Source of the DNA: Stratiolaelaps scimitus
Lineage: Eukaryota > Arthropoda > Arachnida > Mesostigmata > Laelapidae
Assembly: GCA_019614645.1 (NCBI GenBank)
Contig: JABWDB010000008.1
Coordinates: 6,758,001-6,822,000, forward strand
DNA: 64,000 bases
Direction: 5' to 3'
Under the pieces are notes generated by a model. That model was not told the DNA's origin, did no database searches, and saw nothing but the letters and a program-made list of their open reading frames with translations. Shown here piece after piece: positions 21,640-33,639 of this stretch. Position numbers and translations under genes: made by a program. Every line of letters begins with the position of its first letter. The stretch's first letter is position 1.

Positions 21640-23230
21640 CAGAACCAGTATTTTAATTGGTGGGGAGGACTGACTAATAATTCGCTCGTGTTCTCTCCCG
21701 GAGCTAATCTTGGCTAATTTCGCTGAAGGCACACACCTTTGGCTAACGGAGAGGGTCTCACTGGTTGGGAGAGTGAACCGGGTTTGAAAGCCGAAAATGA
21801 AATGCGGAGGGGTTGCGCTTTGACAGAAGGTCCAAACGACCTAATTGCCTCGGGCGCAATCAACGCTCGATGTGGGATTGACTTTTGTTTTCTGGAGACT
21901 TAGAAAATTGAAGTCTTTAACCCTGCGGGTCAAAGTTCGCTTTCTATTTTTTCATGTTCGATTTTAACCTCATTGAAGTTTTTCGAACATAGGCACATCG
22001 CATTGAAAGTTCGAAGGTAGGCAACTTCCAATTCAGATGGCACATATGCACACACTCCATTGGCTTGCGGCTAAAAAGCTAAATTTAGCGTTAGAGTTTT
22101 TAGGGGCAGCCGGAAACTTACATATATACTGTAATATATAGTGAGCTAATCTGTGATTTGAATATAAATTCGATGTCCGCTAATCATAATTGTCACAACG
22201 AAGCCAATAAGAATTATAATCATAGTTGGCTATATTTTGAGTATATTCTGAGTCTATATAAACTGAGACCTCTGACTTGATAAGTAAAATGAGATCATGA
22301 TTCATGATCCTATGAAGTGTGCTCTATAGTGAAGCCGGTTATTGAATGAATGACTATGTTGTGTTTGTTGATGCTGTTTAACAAAAATGAAGAGTGTCAG
22401 ACAATGAATGTATTTATGCGTTGCTCCAAAACAATGAGGCTTAAACATCATTTCTGTATGTCCGGCGTAATTCATTCAATAACCGACTGGGTAATGACTT
22501 TCTTGTTAAGATGGACACTACGAAAGATCTCAGTATCAAGCCCTCTGCTTCTCGGACTCCTATTGATCAGGCTGTATTTGTTGTTAATAACAATTAGTCA
22601 TTAGCCCACTGTTGTTGTATGCTGAGATCATCCTCTCTAAAGTCCATCTGTTTATGCCCCTCCCTGAAGCTATCTGAATCTTACACTATTTCCCCTATTC
22701 ATACATGCATGCTTTATATAGAATACGGTCAAAAGTGGAATATGCCTATTCTGGATGGAACGATGATTTACCCGTGAAGTTGAGGCAAGATGTGTCCTAA
22801 CTCGACACTCAGTAAATGTACTATTACTACGTGACGGGCTGAAAACTGCCGATATCAATCTGTTTCGAAAAATGTTATGTAACCAATCTGTGTTTGATGA
22901 TATGTTTGATCCGACTTTGCTGTTTGCTCTTAGACCTTTTTTGATCTTTGCAAACTGCCGAAGGTAGCAGTTACCAAACATAGTAGTGATGGTAGCATAT
23001 TGGAAGTCTGCTAATGGTCAGTTATGACAAAAAGAAAAGGCAGCATCAATTAATGCAAATACACTTCACTGTACTCGAGCTACGGTAGGCGCGGTTCCTT
23101 TATAGCCATTAGAAATGTTTAAGCGATATTAGAACTGGGCCTTAATTGGTTTGCTGGTTGCGCCCAGTCGTCGGATAGAGGCGACGCTCTCCCGTACCTA
23201 CCTCCCTTGTGCGCTATCGGCGAATACGCT
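21640..23230. other. AT-rich non-coding stretch
   Basis: ORFs at 22350-22604 (plus) and 22670-22981 (minus) have no splice support and unremarkable composition. Nothing is recognised. Confidence 0.35.
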
Positions 23231-23244
23231 CACAGACTTCGACG

Positions 23245-23400
23245 CGCGCACCGTTCCACAATCACACCACCGCCAACTCCAGCTGGGTCCCTGAGGCCTC
23301 GCGCCCGTTCTGGAAGGACCCGATCTACCTCTGCGACCATTGGGAGCCGACCAGCAAACGAATGTGGGGAACGCTAAGCGAAATAGCGCTCTCGGGATAG
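23245..23400 (+). CDS. Candidate high-GC3 exon, Trp-rich
   Basis: After a GCTCACAG acceptor the frame runs about 52 codons to TAG. Third positions are almost all G or C, unlike the surrounding DNA, and the protein is Trp-rich (SSWVPEASRPFWKDPIYLCD). Codon bias of this kind suggests real coding sequence, but the partner exons are not found and no family is recognised. The minus strand is also open here. Confidence 0.3.
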   Translation, partial: RAPFHNHTTANSSWVPEASRPFWKDPIYLCDHWEPTSKRMWGTLSEIALSG

Positions 23401-23503
23401 AGTGCTCTCCCAGCGTTTGCGGTCGTCTCGAACTTGCAAAGCAACTTTTTACGGGGTTGTAAACTCCCACAAGGGTCTACCCCCGCCCAATCTTGCCTAG
23501 CAG

Positions 23504-23569
23504 CTTCTGCCTGTGCGCTCGAACATCACCTGCGGCGAGGGAGAGATAGACCGGAGGGTCTTACGTGAG
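23504..23569 (+). CDS. Candidate 22-codon internal exon
   Basis: A 66-base segment lies between a CCTAGCAG acceptor and a GAG/GTACGTGA donor and encodes LLPVRSNITCGEGEIDRRVL plus two residues with no stop. It follows the 23245-23400 candidate and may belong to the same gene, but that candidate ends in a stop rather than a donor. Confidence 0.22.
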
Positions 23570-24740
23570 GTACGTGATAGCCAGGTAATGCCAATCCTCG
23601 ACTCCGAACGGGTTAGCTGTGCTCGTCGCACCATTCGATACCATCAACAACAATCCTTCGACTGGTATACACAGACTTTTTCATCGAACGAATCGATCAG
23701 GCGCATTAAGGTGCTTTAGCGGATTGTGTGCGTGCGCTCGCTCTGGCCTGCTATATTCGATTAGCTTCCGTCCAGCAAATACTCTCTCATAATTGCGCAG
23801 CTGAGAGCGACGCTGGGGAGAGTGATTGCGAATGCTCAATGAGCCACTTCCATTGTCGTTAGAAGATGCTTCTTGTGTGTGAAATATGCTTTCCTAGGGA
23901 ACGGCACTCTACGATGCAAACGTGGCTCTTCCATAGGTCTCTATTGCATATCAATTGTATTAGTGTTGCTTCTACATCTTCACTCTCTAGAGTCGACTAG
24001 TTCACTATGGTGCCCCTCGAGAACGAAAGTTCAATCGGTTGCTATTTCACAATGGTACTAGCTAGGACCTATAGCGGGTCAGAGGGACGGAGCAGCCTTC
24101 AACGGCCGCCAAGTTTAAGCACCAGTATTCTCGGACGTTGTAAATATAAAAAAGTTAGCTGAAAAAATACGCGCAAAATTCAATGGTATATCTCAATTAT
24201 ACTCTATTGTGAAACATTCTATTTGATTATTCCGTTATTGATAAAATCTCGTCCTCGTTGGCCTTTCCCTAATTTCAATACTTCATTCTGATGATCCGGC
24301 GATCCGGTAATTGGGTAAAATCGCCTTTAAATGGGAGATACACTCGTTCTTTCTAAAAAAAAAAATAAAATTTGCTTGATATGGTAACGATACAGAATGT
24401 AGACCCTGCCAGATGTGAACCGACTTCAAGTCGTTTGGTTTGTGATTACCCGCTTCAAGGTCATGTCTTGGGATCTATATATGTGAGACATTATGTCATA
24501 TAGTATGCACATCGTCGCCACGCACTTATATTAATTACGGATGTATTGGATATTGAAATAAGTCGCTGTGTGACACAGATTTATAATGTATTCAACTTCG
24601 ACTTTGCTCAGTTTATTCGCGTTTTTCTTTGGATCTGGTGCACATTTCAATATACTGGAAGGGCTTAAAATAAACTAGATGTGCACCGCCTATATGATTG
24701 ATTGCTCGAAGACAACGATTGTCAGAGATTCGCCGAGTTT
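23570..24740. other. Non-coding stretch
   Basis: No supported exon or RNA gene. AT-rich from about 24.1 kb, with an A-rich tract near 24355-24370. Confidence 0.4.
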
Positions 24741-24800
24741 GGCAGGATTTGAACCCAAGCCATATGTCCCACCCGTCTAGCAATCCAAGACGCTCACCAC
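24741..24800 (-). mobile_element. tRNA-Ser(GCU)-derived SINE copy
   Basis: Minus-strand sequence contains TTGGATTGCTAGAC, matching the anticodon arm of tRNA-Ser(GCU), and GGGTTCAAATCC, a perfect B box. It aligns along its length with the copy at 37693-37772, sharing the TGCTAGAC, GGGA-ATATG and TCAAATCCTGC blocks. The cloverleaf is broken, so it is not a functional tRNA. The plus strand happens to read like part of a transposase, which I reject. Confidence 0.6.
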
Positions 24801-25934
24801 AAGAACATCTGTGGGACTTGGTGAAGATCTCGGCCGCAACTAGCTACCACATACCCGCTATGCAGATGAGAAGCCTTATCTGTGCATTGCACCACCAAGT
24901 GTCTTGTTTACATATATAATATACTATAGGGGGACTGTGCCTTTAAGAGAGGGCGAAGGCAGATAGAGAGAGAGAGCAGAGCAGAGCTTTTTGTTGCTAG
25001 CAGAAACAGGCTACGGCATAGTGTGGCTCCATTTTGGCCCCTAAATACAGCCAGCGAGCTAAAAGACAGCCCAATCGGGTTTACGCGGGTCAGCCAGAAC
25101 GAGGTCACGTCGTCTTCGGGGGGGCAAGGACCCGACCAGTTTTGCAGCCATATGCGGCCAGAGGCCACAAAGTTGCATTGCGTTGTTGGAAGTTATTATT
25201 TCCATCTATTTATCATAGATCCAGCCGCGATATGATGCCAGAGAGGTCGAGGCAGACGTGTTTCAATGACAGTGGCTCTGAGCGGGCTCTATGCGCAGCC
25301 GGGAGTGATCTCCAGAGCATTCGGGCCGGCGAAGAGGCGAGAACTGGCGTCAACTTACACGGGCAGCGTCTAACACTGCAGACACTGGTGAATGGATAGG
25401 GGTGGGCGAGCTAAAAACGACGCATTTGCAACGATTAATAACTATGAAACATTTTGGAGCACACGTCTGGAAAATGAATTGGCCATACGTACACTGCAAA
25501 AACTGCAATAGAGCTAGCGCACGGGGATGGCTCGAGGACGTGGCGCGGAGCAGAGTCCCCTCACAGAACTGGGCCTTGAAGAGGCCGTGGTCTGGCGGTA
25601 TCTGCATTCGAGATAGATGCAGAGGGGCTTCTGCGTTTGTGTAAACACAGAAGGCCCCGCGTTTAATATCCATAGAGAATATGGTGGTGGTTAACTTAAA
25701 TGTGCTGCTATATGTTGTGCGGGAGATGTAGCCTGCCCGTTCTAAGAAAATTATCAGAAAACGCTCATATATATACTTGAAGGATCGTCTAATTTGTGAG
25801 TGAGCCTACTTGTTCAACCGAAGCCACCTACGTGTCAAACCTACAGATGCCGTGACCTGCTCAGAAAATCGCTATGTGACCTTAGCGTTGGCGTCATTTT
25901 TTTGACAATTTTATTTACAACTAAGTGCAGGTAA
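24801..25934. other. No gene recognised
   Basis: A GA-rich patch (24950-24985) precedes two plus-strand ORFs (25034-25399 and 25402-25644). The second contains VHCKNCNR, but no zinc-binding pair or splice structure can be completed. Confidence 0.25.
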
Positions 25935-26030
25935 GGGTTGCGTCGATTCGTATGTGCCCTGTATTGTTTGATCTGGAGACACTATGGTTCCAAGTCCCCG
26001 ATGTTAGTCGTACATCACTGCGGTGGACAC
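25935..26030 (+). repeat. Dispersed repeat, copy 1
   Basis: About 95 bases align with 49685-49790. Shared blocks include GCRTCGATT, TATGTGC, CTGGAGA, CTATGGTTC and CGGTGGAC in the same order. It is diverged, with no clear ends or target duplications, and the family is unknown. Confidence 0.5.
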
Positions 26031-27000
26031 GAGGCGCTCAGCTCATTATGTGTGTTTAGAATGTTGAAATTAACACAATTAAGGTAATCCATTGTTCTGT
26101 GGACTGTTCTGCCGTTCGCGAGATGCAGCCAGCAGCTGTTCATAATATATTGTAAATCATACAGGATGGGTGTTTCGCGTGGCGATCATAAGTGAAGCTT
26201 TGTGAATGTTGCACATATAATCGCTCCCTATGCACGCGAGTCTCGCGGAGTGTTGTCCATTTACTTCAGCCCGGCCAGATAATAGCGCCGAGAGTTCAAA
26301 CTATTTTAGGTAACTAATTACCTTTACTATACCAACCACAGTGCAAAGTGCGCAGTATGTGCTCTCTCTCTTCATAGAGGTTGGACTCGCCTGACGTTCC
26401 GTCATCCGAGACTCTTCGAGTTCACCGCCCAGTAGACAAAGAGAGATGTCATAAATCTACCATGAATTTTTCTGTCGAGGAGTTTTTATTAAACTGGCTT
26501 GCTGATACGTAGGTACTACGGGTCAGTTTTTCAAGGAGAATGCTGAATGTTGCTGTTTCCGGTGTTACCATTGCCATGTCTGCTGCCTCTGTACAGGGTT
26601 CACTTCATCGACGGTCTTTTTTTCCCTGTAGCCGTATGCAGAATGTTCAGAACTTATGGAGTGCGTAGAGCCCTGTCTGAAACGCATCATGCTTTTGTGC
26701 GGTTAGTGTTGTTTGAGCCCGAGTGGGCAAAACTCTCATTGATGTAACGCGGGACGAAGTACATCGTAGGTAATGACAGGTATTAAGCTAAAGGCATACA
26801 CACATCTCATCGGCGTAATTAAAGTGTACATCGTATGTAGACAAATTGTAAAATATTAATTCGCCCAACGTGGGACAATGGTTCATCCTATAAGGCTGTA
26901 CCTGATTTACACAGTACATGTGACACCACTCTATATTTCCTTGGCAATGTTCATTCAAATTTCGCGCCACCTATTATGACCTACTGATTGTACGACAAAC
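26031..27000. other. No supported gene
   Basis: A 66-codon plus-strand ORF at 26547-26747 looks protein-like near its end but lacks any signal around it. Confidence 0.3.
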
Positions 27001-28722
27001 ATTTGTCTGTCGCCGTCGCACGTACGCCATCAATCAGAGCCCCGAGACAGTTACCGCGCTGCTCCGCTGATCGTTTCCCTGAAGTGTATGTGTTCCCCTT
27101 ATCCCTCCTCCGCCCGCATATACACAGCATCTACTATATGAGGGCCGGCCGATTCGCTTTTGCGCGTCCTGCTTTGTTCTGTCGACCTAGCGCGTTCTGA
27201 TTGAATTCGAATGTGTCGCACGCGGGCACCGTCGAAACGGTGCTGGAGTGACGTCAGTCTGACGGCATCATCCCCACAGCCCGTGTAGTCTTGATGTGTG
27301 TGATCGAGTTCGAGCGTCTGTCCGTCGCTCGTGAACGTCGAGTCTCTCGTAGGAGAGAGACCTTCATCCGGTGATAGAGAGAGAGCGAGAGAGAGGGAGA
27401 GTTTGCGTGCCGGCCAAACCCGCGCTTTCCGCAGCAACTAGGTTTCGTTCACTTGCGCTGTTATGATTGCAAAGTGCACGGGATGCGTCACCTCACAACT
27501 TGCGAGCAGATGGCACGAGGCGGAACGGGCGTAAGGCTCTCGTTGGCGCTCGGCCTGATACTGCCATCTTGGTACGCATTGTGTACCAGCGTACTGATAA
27601 GAACATCTGCTGCAGTAGCAGCAGAGAGCAGCAAAACGAACCAAGCCGTCACACTATCTCAACAACGGTTGCAGCAGTGTCGCCGACTGCGGCAGACACA
27701 ACGCAACCAACTCAGCCCGCGGTGGGGCCAATCGGACGACGGGGTTGCTTCGTGGAGTCGATATACGTCCTTACGGAGAAGGGCCGCAAGATGCATTTAG
27801 AATGTCGATGTATGGGTGACGAAAGGTAGATGCCACTTAGGTGACTCCCATCGGGGAGTGGCTCGATGGGGAGCGAGCCGTCGTCGATCGACGAGGAGAC
27901 ACTGCACGAGGCAGGGACATGCAGCAAAGCAAAGGCGACGCGAGATTTCTCCTTTTCAAGCTGCTTCTTCCTCCTCGTTTACGATTCCCCTTGCTGCTGA
28001 TTGTCGCGTGCTGTTCCCTGTGTTCGTAGACGCACCCCAACACTGCGCTGATAGATGACTATGCCTCAGCCACAGCCGCCGAAGCGAACAGACGAATGGA
28101 CAAACGAATGAATGTATCATGCGTACGGTGGCTAGGCAGTACGATGCTGATTTTATATGTCGCGGCATGATGTGTTCCGCAACGACAAGGAAAGTCGCTG
28201 GCTGAAAACGGAGAAAACGACGTAGGCGTTGTTGCATCGCGACGTACGTCACGATTGAGCTGAGAAACGCAGGGTAAACATTGACAGGGGCGAATGAATC
28301 GAATGGCAGACATCGTCATTAGACCTACTCATCGCTGGTCGGTCGATCGGTCTTCCAGATCGTGAAAACGCATCGAGGACGTAGAGGCAACGGGACGATG
28401 TTTACGTGAGTGCGAAAGCGAATGACGTCTCTGGCGTTTATGTGTTGATTCATATCACTGTCTAGCTGTTCATCGGCCACACTAAGTCCCTTGCAAGCCA
28501 TTGGCGCCAGATGAGTTGTGTGAACTGACTGCGAAGGGTTGGTGGGCGCCCGAGGATGGCCAGGAACGCTGCTTGCTGCCGGATCAAAACGCTGCTGCAG
28601 CCGTTGTTGGGTAAATAACGCCTAGAGTAAATGATACGGGGGGTACTCTGTTGTAACCTGCTTTGCGTAAATATTTACTGGTGTATTAAAGGAACTTTAA
28701 CTGTTTACAATGCTTAAGTTCT
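27001..28722. other. GC/CpG-rich region, probable 5' gene region
   Basis: CpG-rich, stop-poor on both strands, with GA repeats (27376-27402). Many overlapping ORFs share no family features. It resembles the promoter/5' UTR neighbourhoods of arthropod genes, but no TATA/initiator pair was found. Confidence 0.3.
27510..27800 (+). CDS. Candidate secreted/anchored ORF (96 codons)
   Basis: The ATG at 27510 opens a basic start followed by a hydrophobic stretch (LSLALGLILPSWYALC), then a Gln/Arg-rich tail. An overlapping frame (27467-27829) ends at an AAAG/GTAGAT donor with a Cys pair (HLECRC), and could instead be the coding one. The evidence does not decide between them. Confidence 0.22.
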   Translation: MARGGTGVRLSLALGLILPSWYALCTSVLIRTSAAVAAESSKTNQAVTLSQQRLQQCRRLRQTQRNQLSPRWGQSDDGVASWSRYTSLRRRAARCI

Positions 28723-29365
28723 CTAGGTAGGATAGTATTTTGGAGACGCAGGCTCAAGCCATGCGGAGAGCAGCAGGGACACGATATTTGATTCTCTCAT
28801 ACTAACGGAATTGTTATCATGGCAGGGTCTCAACCTCGTAACGCAGTCCAGAAATGAAATGTTGTATATAATATGAAGGTAGAGACAGAGAGAGGAGAGG
28901 GAGAAAGCTGCGTTTGTTCTCGACTGAGTGCACAAGCAGCTGACTTTCCACTGGAAAGTTAGACAGGGTAATTCGATCTGTATCAACCTGATATATGTAC
29001 ATACCTGGTCAGTGTTCTGGTGTTCAACCGATTTCCAAAATTGCATAAAGTCCTTTCCAACACCGTCGACATACACGTTGAGTATGCATCATATCGATGT
29101 TAGCTTACGCCAAATGTAATATCCGAAATAGAAAACCCCGTCGCCAGTCGAAAATCACCGATCACCCTGAACTGATCACTCTACGTGTTGAGTTCCACGA
29201 TGCTCCACTGGAGTCCAGTACCGTCGCATTGGCCTCGCCCGGTCCAGCCGGCACCTTCCGCTCCATGACTCTCGGCTGCCGTTGACAGATAAGATAGGCT
29301 GGGCAATGGCGTTCGTGTAGGGCAAACGAGCGCCGGCATGCAGTAAAGTTGTAATTGGTTTCCAG
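28723..29365. other. Intron or intergenic DNA with small ORFs
   Basis: A plus-strand frame (29128-29285) and a minus-strand frame beginning MERKVPAGPGEANATV (from about 29264) both look protein-like in the same place. Only one can be real, and neither has full splice support. Confidence 0.25.
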
Positions 29366-29627
29366 CGTGTACGCGAACAGCGAGCTTATGCATCGCTGGT
29401 GTCACTCGTCACTGCCACTGCATCTGTTCCAGCCGGGTTCGTTTGACGAAAAGAAACTAGCGGACGATGACGACGACGACAACGAATTCGACAGCGGAAG
29501 TAGAGTGAACAGAAATCCTGGACAGGAGCGAATCGCGAGCCACTCGAAGCATGAAGAGTTAGTCAGTTCGCTGTCGATATCGGAAAGCTCGGACAAGCAT
29601 TATGCAAATGTGGCTGTAGTGAAATAG
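29366..29627 (+). CDS. Candidate terminal exon with acidic tail
   Basis: After a GGTTTCCAG acceptor (AG at 29364-29365) the frame stays open 87 codons to TAG at 29625-29627. The protein contains an Asp run (LADDDDDDNEFDSGS) followed by a Ser/Glu-rich tail (SSLSISESSDKHYANV), typical of a disordered cytoplasmic C-terminus. The exon starts with the third base of a codon. A CATAAA variant near 29869 could be the polyadenylation signal. The upstream exons and family are not identified. Confidence 0.4.
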
Positions 29628-30125
29628 TAAATTGAGATCACGGCCACGCACCGCTACATATCAAACGACAGTGCCTGACAGTGGGGATGGCTGGAGTTGG
29701 TGCCTGTAGCACGCAAGCTGACCACGCATGGAGGTGGACCCAAAACCTAGATCATGGAAAACTCCAAACATCGAGAGGTAGAACCCTCCAAATGGTGCTC
29801 TAAATAGCGACGGCGACCGAACATTAATGCCGACTTCAACCTAGACGCCTCCTATCTTGTACCTATCATAAATAGTTGTGCGATATCTCCGTCAATAGAA
29901 TCATTATAGCCACTGTCTACTCCTTCGTCGTGTTGGTTCCGTGTTGGTACCTAATGATTTCTATGTCTGCGAGCTTTCGGCTTTCGCCTCGTGCTCGCCT
30001 GATCACTTGTTCACCAGAATGTCCTCGGCTGGCAGGATCCCTAATCTCGACGTCCTTTGCCGGTGCAACTTTCGGTTGCTTTTTTATTGTGGCATCCTCA
30101 TCATGTTCTCACCTCTCCGCTCAGA
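29628..30125. other. No gene recognised
   Basis: Possible 3' UTR of the acidic-tail exon, then intergenic DNA up to a TATATATAG motif. Confidence 0.35.
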
Positions 30126-30127
30126 CG

Positions 30128-30165
30128 TATTATATATAGCTCGTCTACTTGTGTGAAGCGGCGAG
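30128..30165 (+). promoter_or_regulatory. TATA-like promoter before GC-rich block
   Basis: TATATATAG near 30130-30138 sits at the sharp boundary with a GC-rich, stop-poor block (30150-31850) that contains a first-exon candidate at 31016. No clear initiator is present. Confidence 0.3.
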
Positions 30166-31015
30166 TGACCGGCGGCGGTGTCCAAGTCTAACAACTGCGC
30201 CCCCACCCGACCAAGGGCGATTCCCTCTCGCGTCTCGCCTATTTCCTACGGTTGGTTTTCCTGTTCAGCCATTCGGCCGTTCCACCCATTCGTCCCTGTT
30301 CGGCGACCATTCCTACGAGCTCGGGCACACTCCGTCACGAGGGGCGCGAGTCGCTCATGGCTCTGTGCGCCGACTCCGGACTCCGTTTCGCCTGCTTGCC
30401 CACCTTTGTCCTTTCTACATCTTTTCTCCGCAGTCGTGCAGCAAAAACCGGTGGCCCGGTGACCGGCCGGCCAACCGACCGGCCAACCGACCAAGCAAGC
30501 AAGCAACCAGCGAACGAACGTGAGGATACGAAACGGTAAAAGAACTACTATCATCGTAGCTATCGATTCTGCCCCGGCGACTTAGCCTTCCCCCACTCAT
30601 GTCGTCGGAGCCGAAAGAGATTTGAATTTGCCAGTCGGCTGTCTGGCCACCTATGGCGCTAACCATCGCTGGAAGCTCGGTGCAAGAGGGTGGAAGACCT
30701 GAGAGCAGCACGAGCAGGGTCTCGCTGCAGAGGTCCTATGTGTTGAGGGAATATGTGGGACCTATAGTGAAAAGAATAGTCAGCCGTCGTCGAGGCCCGG
30801 GCCAGAGATGGTGATGGTGGTGGTTGTTGAAGCGATTCCAGGACTAGCAGTAGCAGTCGTCCGGACCGAACGAAGCGGTAGTTGTCTGCCGCTGCTGCCG
30901 GCGCTTGTGATATGATGTGCCGGAAAAGGGAATTCTTTTTTTCCTCTGCATCCCCTCAGCCGCGTTGCTGCTCACAGTGCACGAACGCAGCGACAACTAC
31001 GAGGGGCGGTATGGC
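30166..31015. other. Probable 5' UTR / GC-rich leader
   Basis: Overlapping ORFs on both strands without family features. A duplicated GGCCAACCGACC block (30467-30492) and AAGC repeats (30490-30505) precede a CGAACG/TGAGG donor-like site. Likely leader sequence. Confidence 0.3.
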
Positions 31016-31204
31016 ATGAGCAGCAGCGGGGGTGACGACGGCTGTCCGGGAAACGGAACGGTTGAGAGCGCCGCCACTCGGAACGAAAGGTTCGGTCACG
31101 TGGAAGAATTTGAATCAAGGGGGTGCAAGGAACCGATGGTCGCCTGTGATCGCGATGGTCGCCTGGCCGATTCGGCGGCGGCAGCGGCCGACGACGAGCG
31201 TCGG
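31016..31204 (+). CDS. Candidate first coding exon (63 codons)
   Basis: ATG 31016 opens 63 codons ending in phase at a CGG/GTAAGA donor (31205). The peptide is hydrophilic and acidic, with an Ala run near its end (LADSAAAAADDERR), typical of a disordered N-terminus. An earlier ATG at 31011 is followed directly by TGA. The frame remains open upstream to 30917. Downstream exons were not found and no family is recognised. Confidence 0.38.
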
Positions 31205-32232
31205 GTAAGAGGAGATGAACATCCATCGCTCCCCGTTCGGGACAGCTAGGCAGGAATGGCAAAGGGAGGAAGGACGAATAGAAGAGCACAGTGGGAGAAA
31301 TGGGGGGAAAAACGTTGGCCCGCCGCTCAGCCAACGACGACGACGACAACATCAGCCGGTGCGCGATCTCGAAAATCGAGGCAAGGCTTGTCACTGATAG
31401 GGGACACAGGGAGAAGAGACGATGGACGGAGGAACAGTAGAGCCGCAAAATGAGCGAGAAGGAAAAAGTGAGCAATCGATGACGATGATCACGATCGTGA
31501 TGATCGCCATGAGGGGAATGGTGAGCGACAGCGGCCGAAGCAGCAACAGGAACAGCGGCGGCGAGGTCGAATGACGATGTTAAATATAATCATAGAGGAG
31601 GACTGGAGCGATGAAAGATAGATAGGAAGCGAATAACAACGGAATATTTCATGAGACACAAGGGAGAGCGGCCTCCAAGAGGAAGGGACAGCCGGACGAC
31701 GGGACGAACGACAAAGGCGAGGGCCGTTTTCGGGCCGAGGAGCACGAGGAGACCAGTCAGTTACTCGTCGTGTGCGGGTGTTATAACGTTATGTACATGT
31801 GTACGAACAATTTGGGTAAGCAAATCTGACCTCTCAGGAACGTATCTGTAGTGTGACCCTGGTAGAGGTGGTGCCAGTCTAGATGTATACGTCATTTAAT
31901 TACACAACATTTGTATGATATGTACAGGAATATAAGTCAAATTAATATGGACACAATGCGACATTTTCTAGAAGGAGCTGAAAAGGCTGGTTAGAAAAGG
32001 CCTCGCTAAGCACGAGCTCTCGTGTAACCCGCAACAATTTATACTTGTGTCGGACACCAATATCCATTGGCAAGGAGTTACTCTCTTTGCCCGTCTCGTA
32101 TTTAGAATACGATTCATCCGTCAACCCTACGGTTGACAGTGACCTCTACCCGTAATGCCACGATCCTTGCTGCACGTTAAATGAACGTCGAGGCGTGATC
32201 TTTGGACGTGAATCTCGCACGAGACTTCCCAT
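31205..32232. other. Probable intron and intergenic DNA
   Basis: GC-rich with several CGACGACG repeats to about 31.85 kb, then AT-rich. A 14-base palindrome ATCACGATCGTGAT occurs near 31490. No exon is supported. Confidence 0.35.
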
Positions 32233-32282
32233 AGAGTCCGGGTCGATCTGTGTAATCTGCTGCACAGATAGGCCCGGACTCT
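32233..32282. repeat. 20-bp-arm hairpin beside BEL/Pao fragment
   Basis: The arms at 32233-32252 and 32263-32282 are reverse complements at 18 of 20 positions around a 10-base loop (TAATCTGCTG). The hairpin lies about 40 bases upstream of the DUF5641-like frame. Confidence 0.65.
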
Positions 32283-32630
32283 CTGACGAGACACATTGCG
32301 GCAGGAGTCACTGCTCAGGTTGTGGCGGCAGAGGAAACAGATCTTGAACGTTTTTGGAAACGCTGGCGCAGTGAGTACGTACTCGTGCGCCGTACAGCTC
32401 GTCGGCGAGTGGCCGGCGACGGCGTCACTCTGTCTCTGAGAGGTATCGTGTTGGCTGAAAGAGACGGTGGATCCGCTCACCTTTTGACAGCTGGGGCGTA
32501 TCGACATAGCATTGACCGCTCGGTTCGGGTCCATATAGGTGAGGGGTGGTATGCCAATCCTCTGGGTAAGGCACTTGCCAAATTAATGCACGCTGTTGTC
32601 AAGGGTAGGATCGGCGATAAGCTTATATGA
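32256..32630 (+). pseudogene. BEL/Pao retrotransposon fragment (DUF5641-like)
   Basis: An open frame from about 32256 to TGA 32630 has the DUF5641 pattern found at the C-terminal end of BEL/Pao polyproteins: FWKRWRSEY, a basic stretch, a short hydrophobic GIVLAERDG segment, then SVRVHIGEGWYANPLGKALAKL-type strands. In the family the order is F-W-x-R-W, GD-V-V-L, G-R, then V-R-V-x-x-x-x-G and a P-x-x-K-L end. The fragment has no ATG at its start, no integrase core or protease, and no long terminal repeats were found. A GTGAGTAC donor-like site interrupts it at about 32371. It is likely a truncated relic. Confidence 0.5.
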
Positions 32631-33639
32631 GAATATGTACCTGAGGATGGGAACAATAATTATACAATGTCTTGTACAATCACGGGACAGATATGATATT
32701 TGCAAGTATGTGATATTATTAAGATGTTCATTGCATTCGCGTGTTTCCAGGTGATATTTAGGAATGACAAAAATGTATACAATATGGATTTGATATGAGC
32801 GTAGAATACTGTGAACACATACAATAATGGCAACATGCTGACGGCAGTTTGAATGCTTTTAATGCGAGAATTAATTGCCGATGCCATCGCCTACTTCGGG
32901 TATGACCATGACGGCCTCGGCTTGACGCCCTGTCCCTAACCAATTCACTAATTATTGTATGTTTAAAATTGTATAAGACATTAACAATGAAAACAGCCTT
33001 CATCATTGACAACGCTGTACCCGGAGCCTTAGTATTGTATACGCGGAGGCTCTTCAGTGCAATCAGAAGTTAGTATTATAGTAGCCTTATCGACGGCGCT
33101 GTTAGAGTTTCACCAGTGTCATTCTGGAGATCAATTTGGAGAGCGTAACCGGTGGCTTTCGACGACGCATCTTGGCGTCCCTGAGCCGTAGGCCTCTGCG
33201 GTCCAGTCCACGTTCGCGATCTCAGTTTTCAAACGAAGGGCGCAGTGTTGCGCCAACTATATGTGAAGTTTGGCGAGTTATCTCAGTAGTACCGATGCCC
33301 GTCAGAACAACCGGATAGCCTTCCGCAGTTACAGTTCGGCCGCTGTGGACTGCCACCCCGATTGTGTAAAGTTACGATACCTACGATTGACCCACGATTC
33401 GTGTCTCCCATTGTCCGTTCGAGCACCAATACATGTTGGTCATATCCAATGCCAACTAAAGTCATTCAAGCCTGTTTGCTGTGTAATAGTTACCATTGGT
33501 GCAGGCTGACTTGAGCCTTTCGTACCTGCTTATTATTTATGTCCTTCACTCCATATTCATTCCTAGATGTTCGAAAATAGAATGGTAACAATTAGCGATC
33601 TACTCTTCCAGATTTCAGCGTCGTCGCATTGTCACGTGA
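32631..33639. other. No gene recognised
   Basis: AT-rich, then mixed sequence. No long terminal repeat matching the BEL/Pao fragment was found. Confidence 0.35.

Noticed and set aside
24698..24919. Plus-strand ORF with an SPQEHLWDLV-like stretch resembling the C-terminus of Tc1/mariner transposases
   Set aside because: The same bases form a tRNA-Ser-derived SINE on the other strand. The resemblance covers about ten residues, and the rest of the transposase motif set is missing.
31484..31504. Palindrome ATCACGATCGTGAT
   Set aside because: Fourteen bases inside a region full of GATGAC/GATCG simple repeats. No gene or site context.
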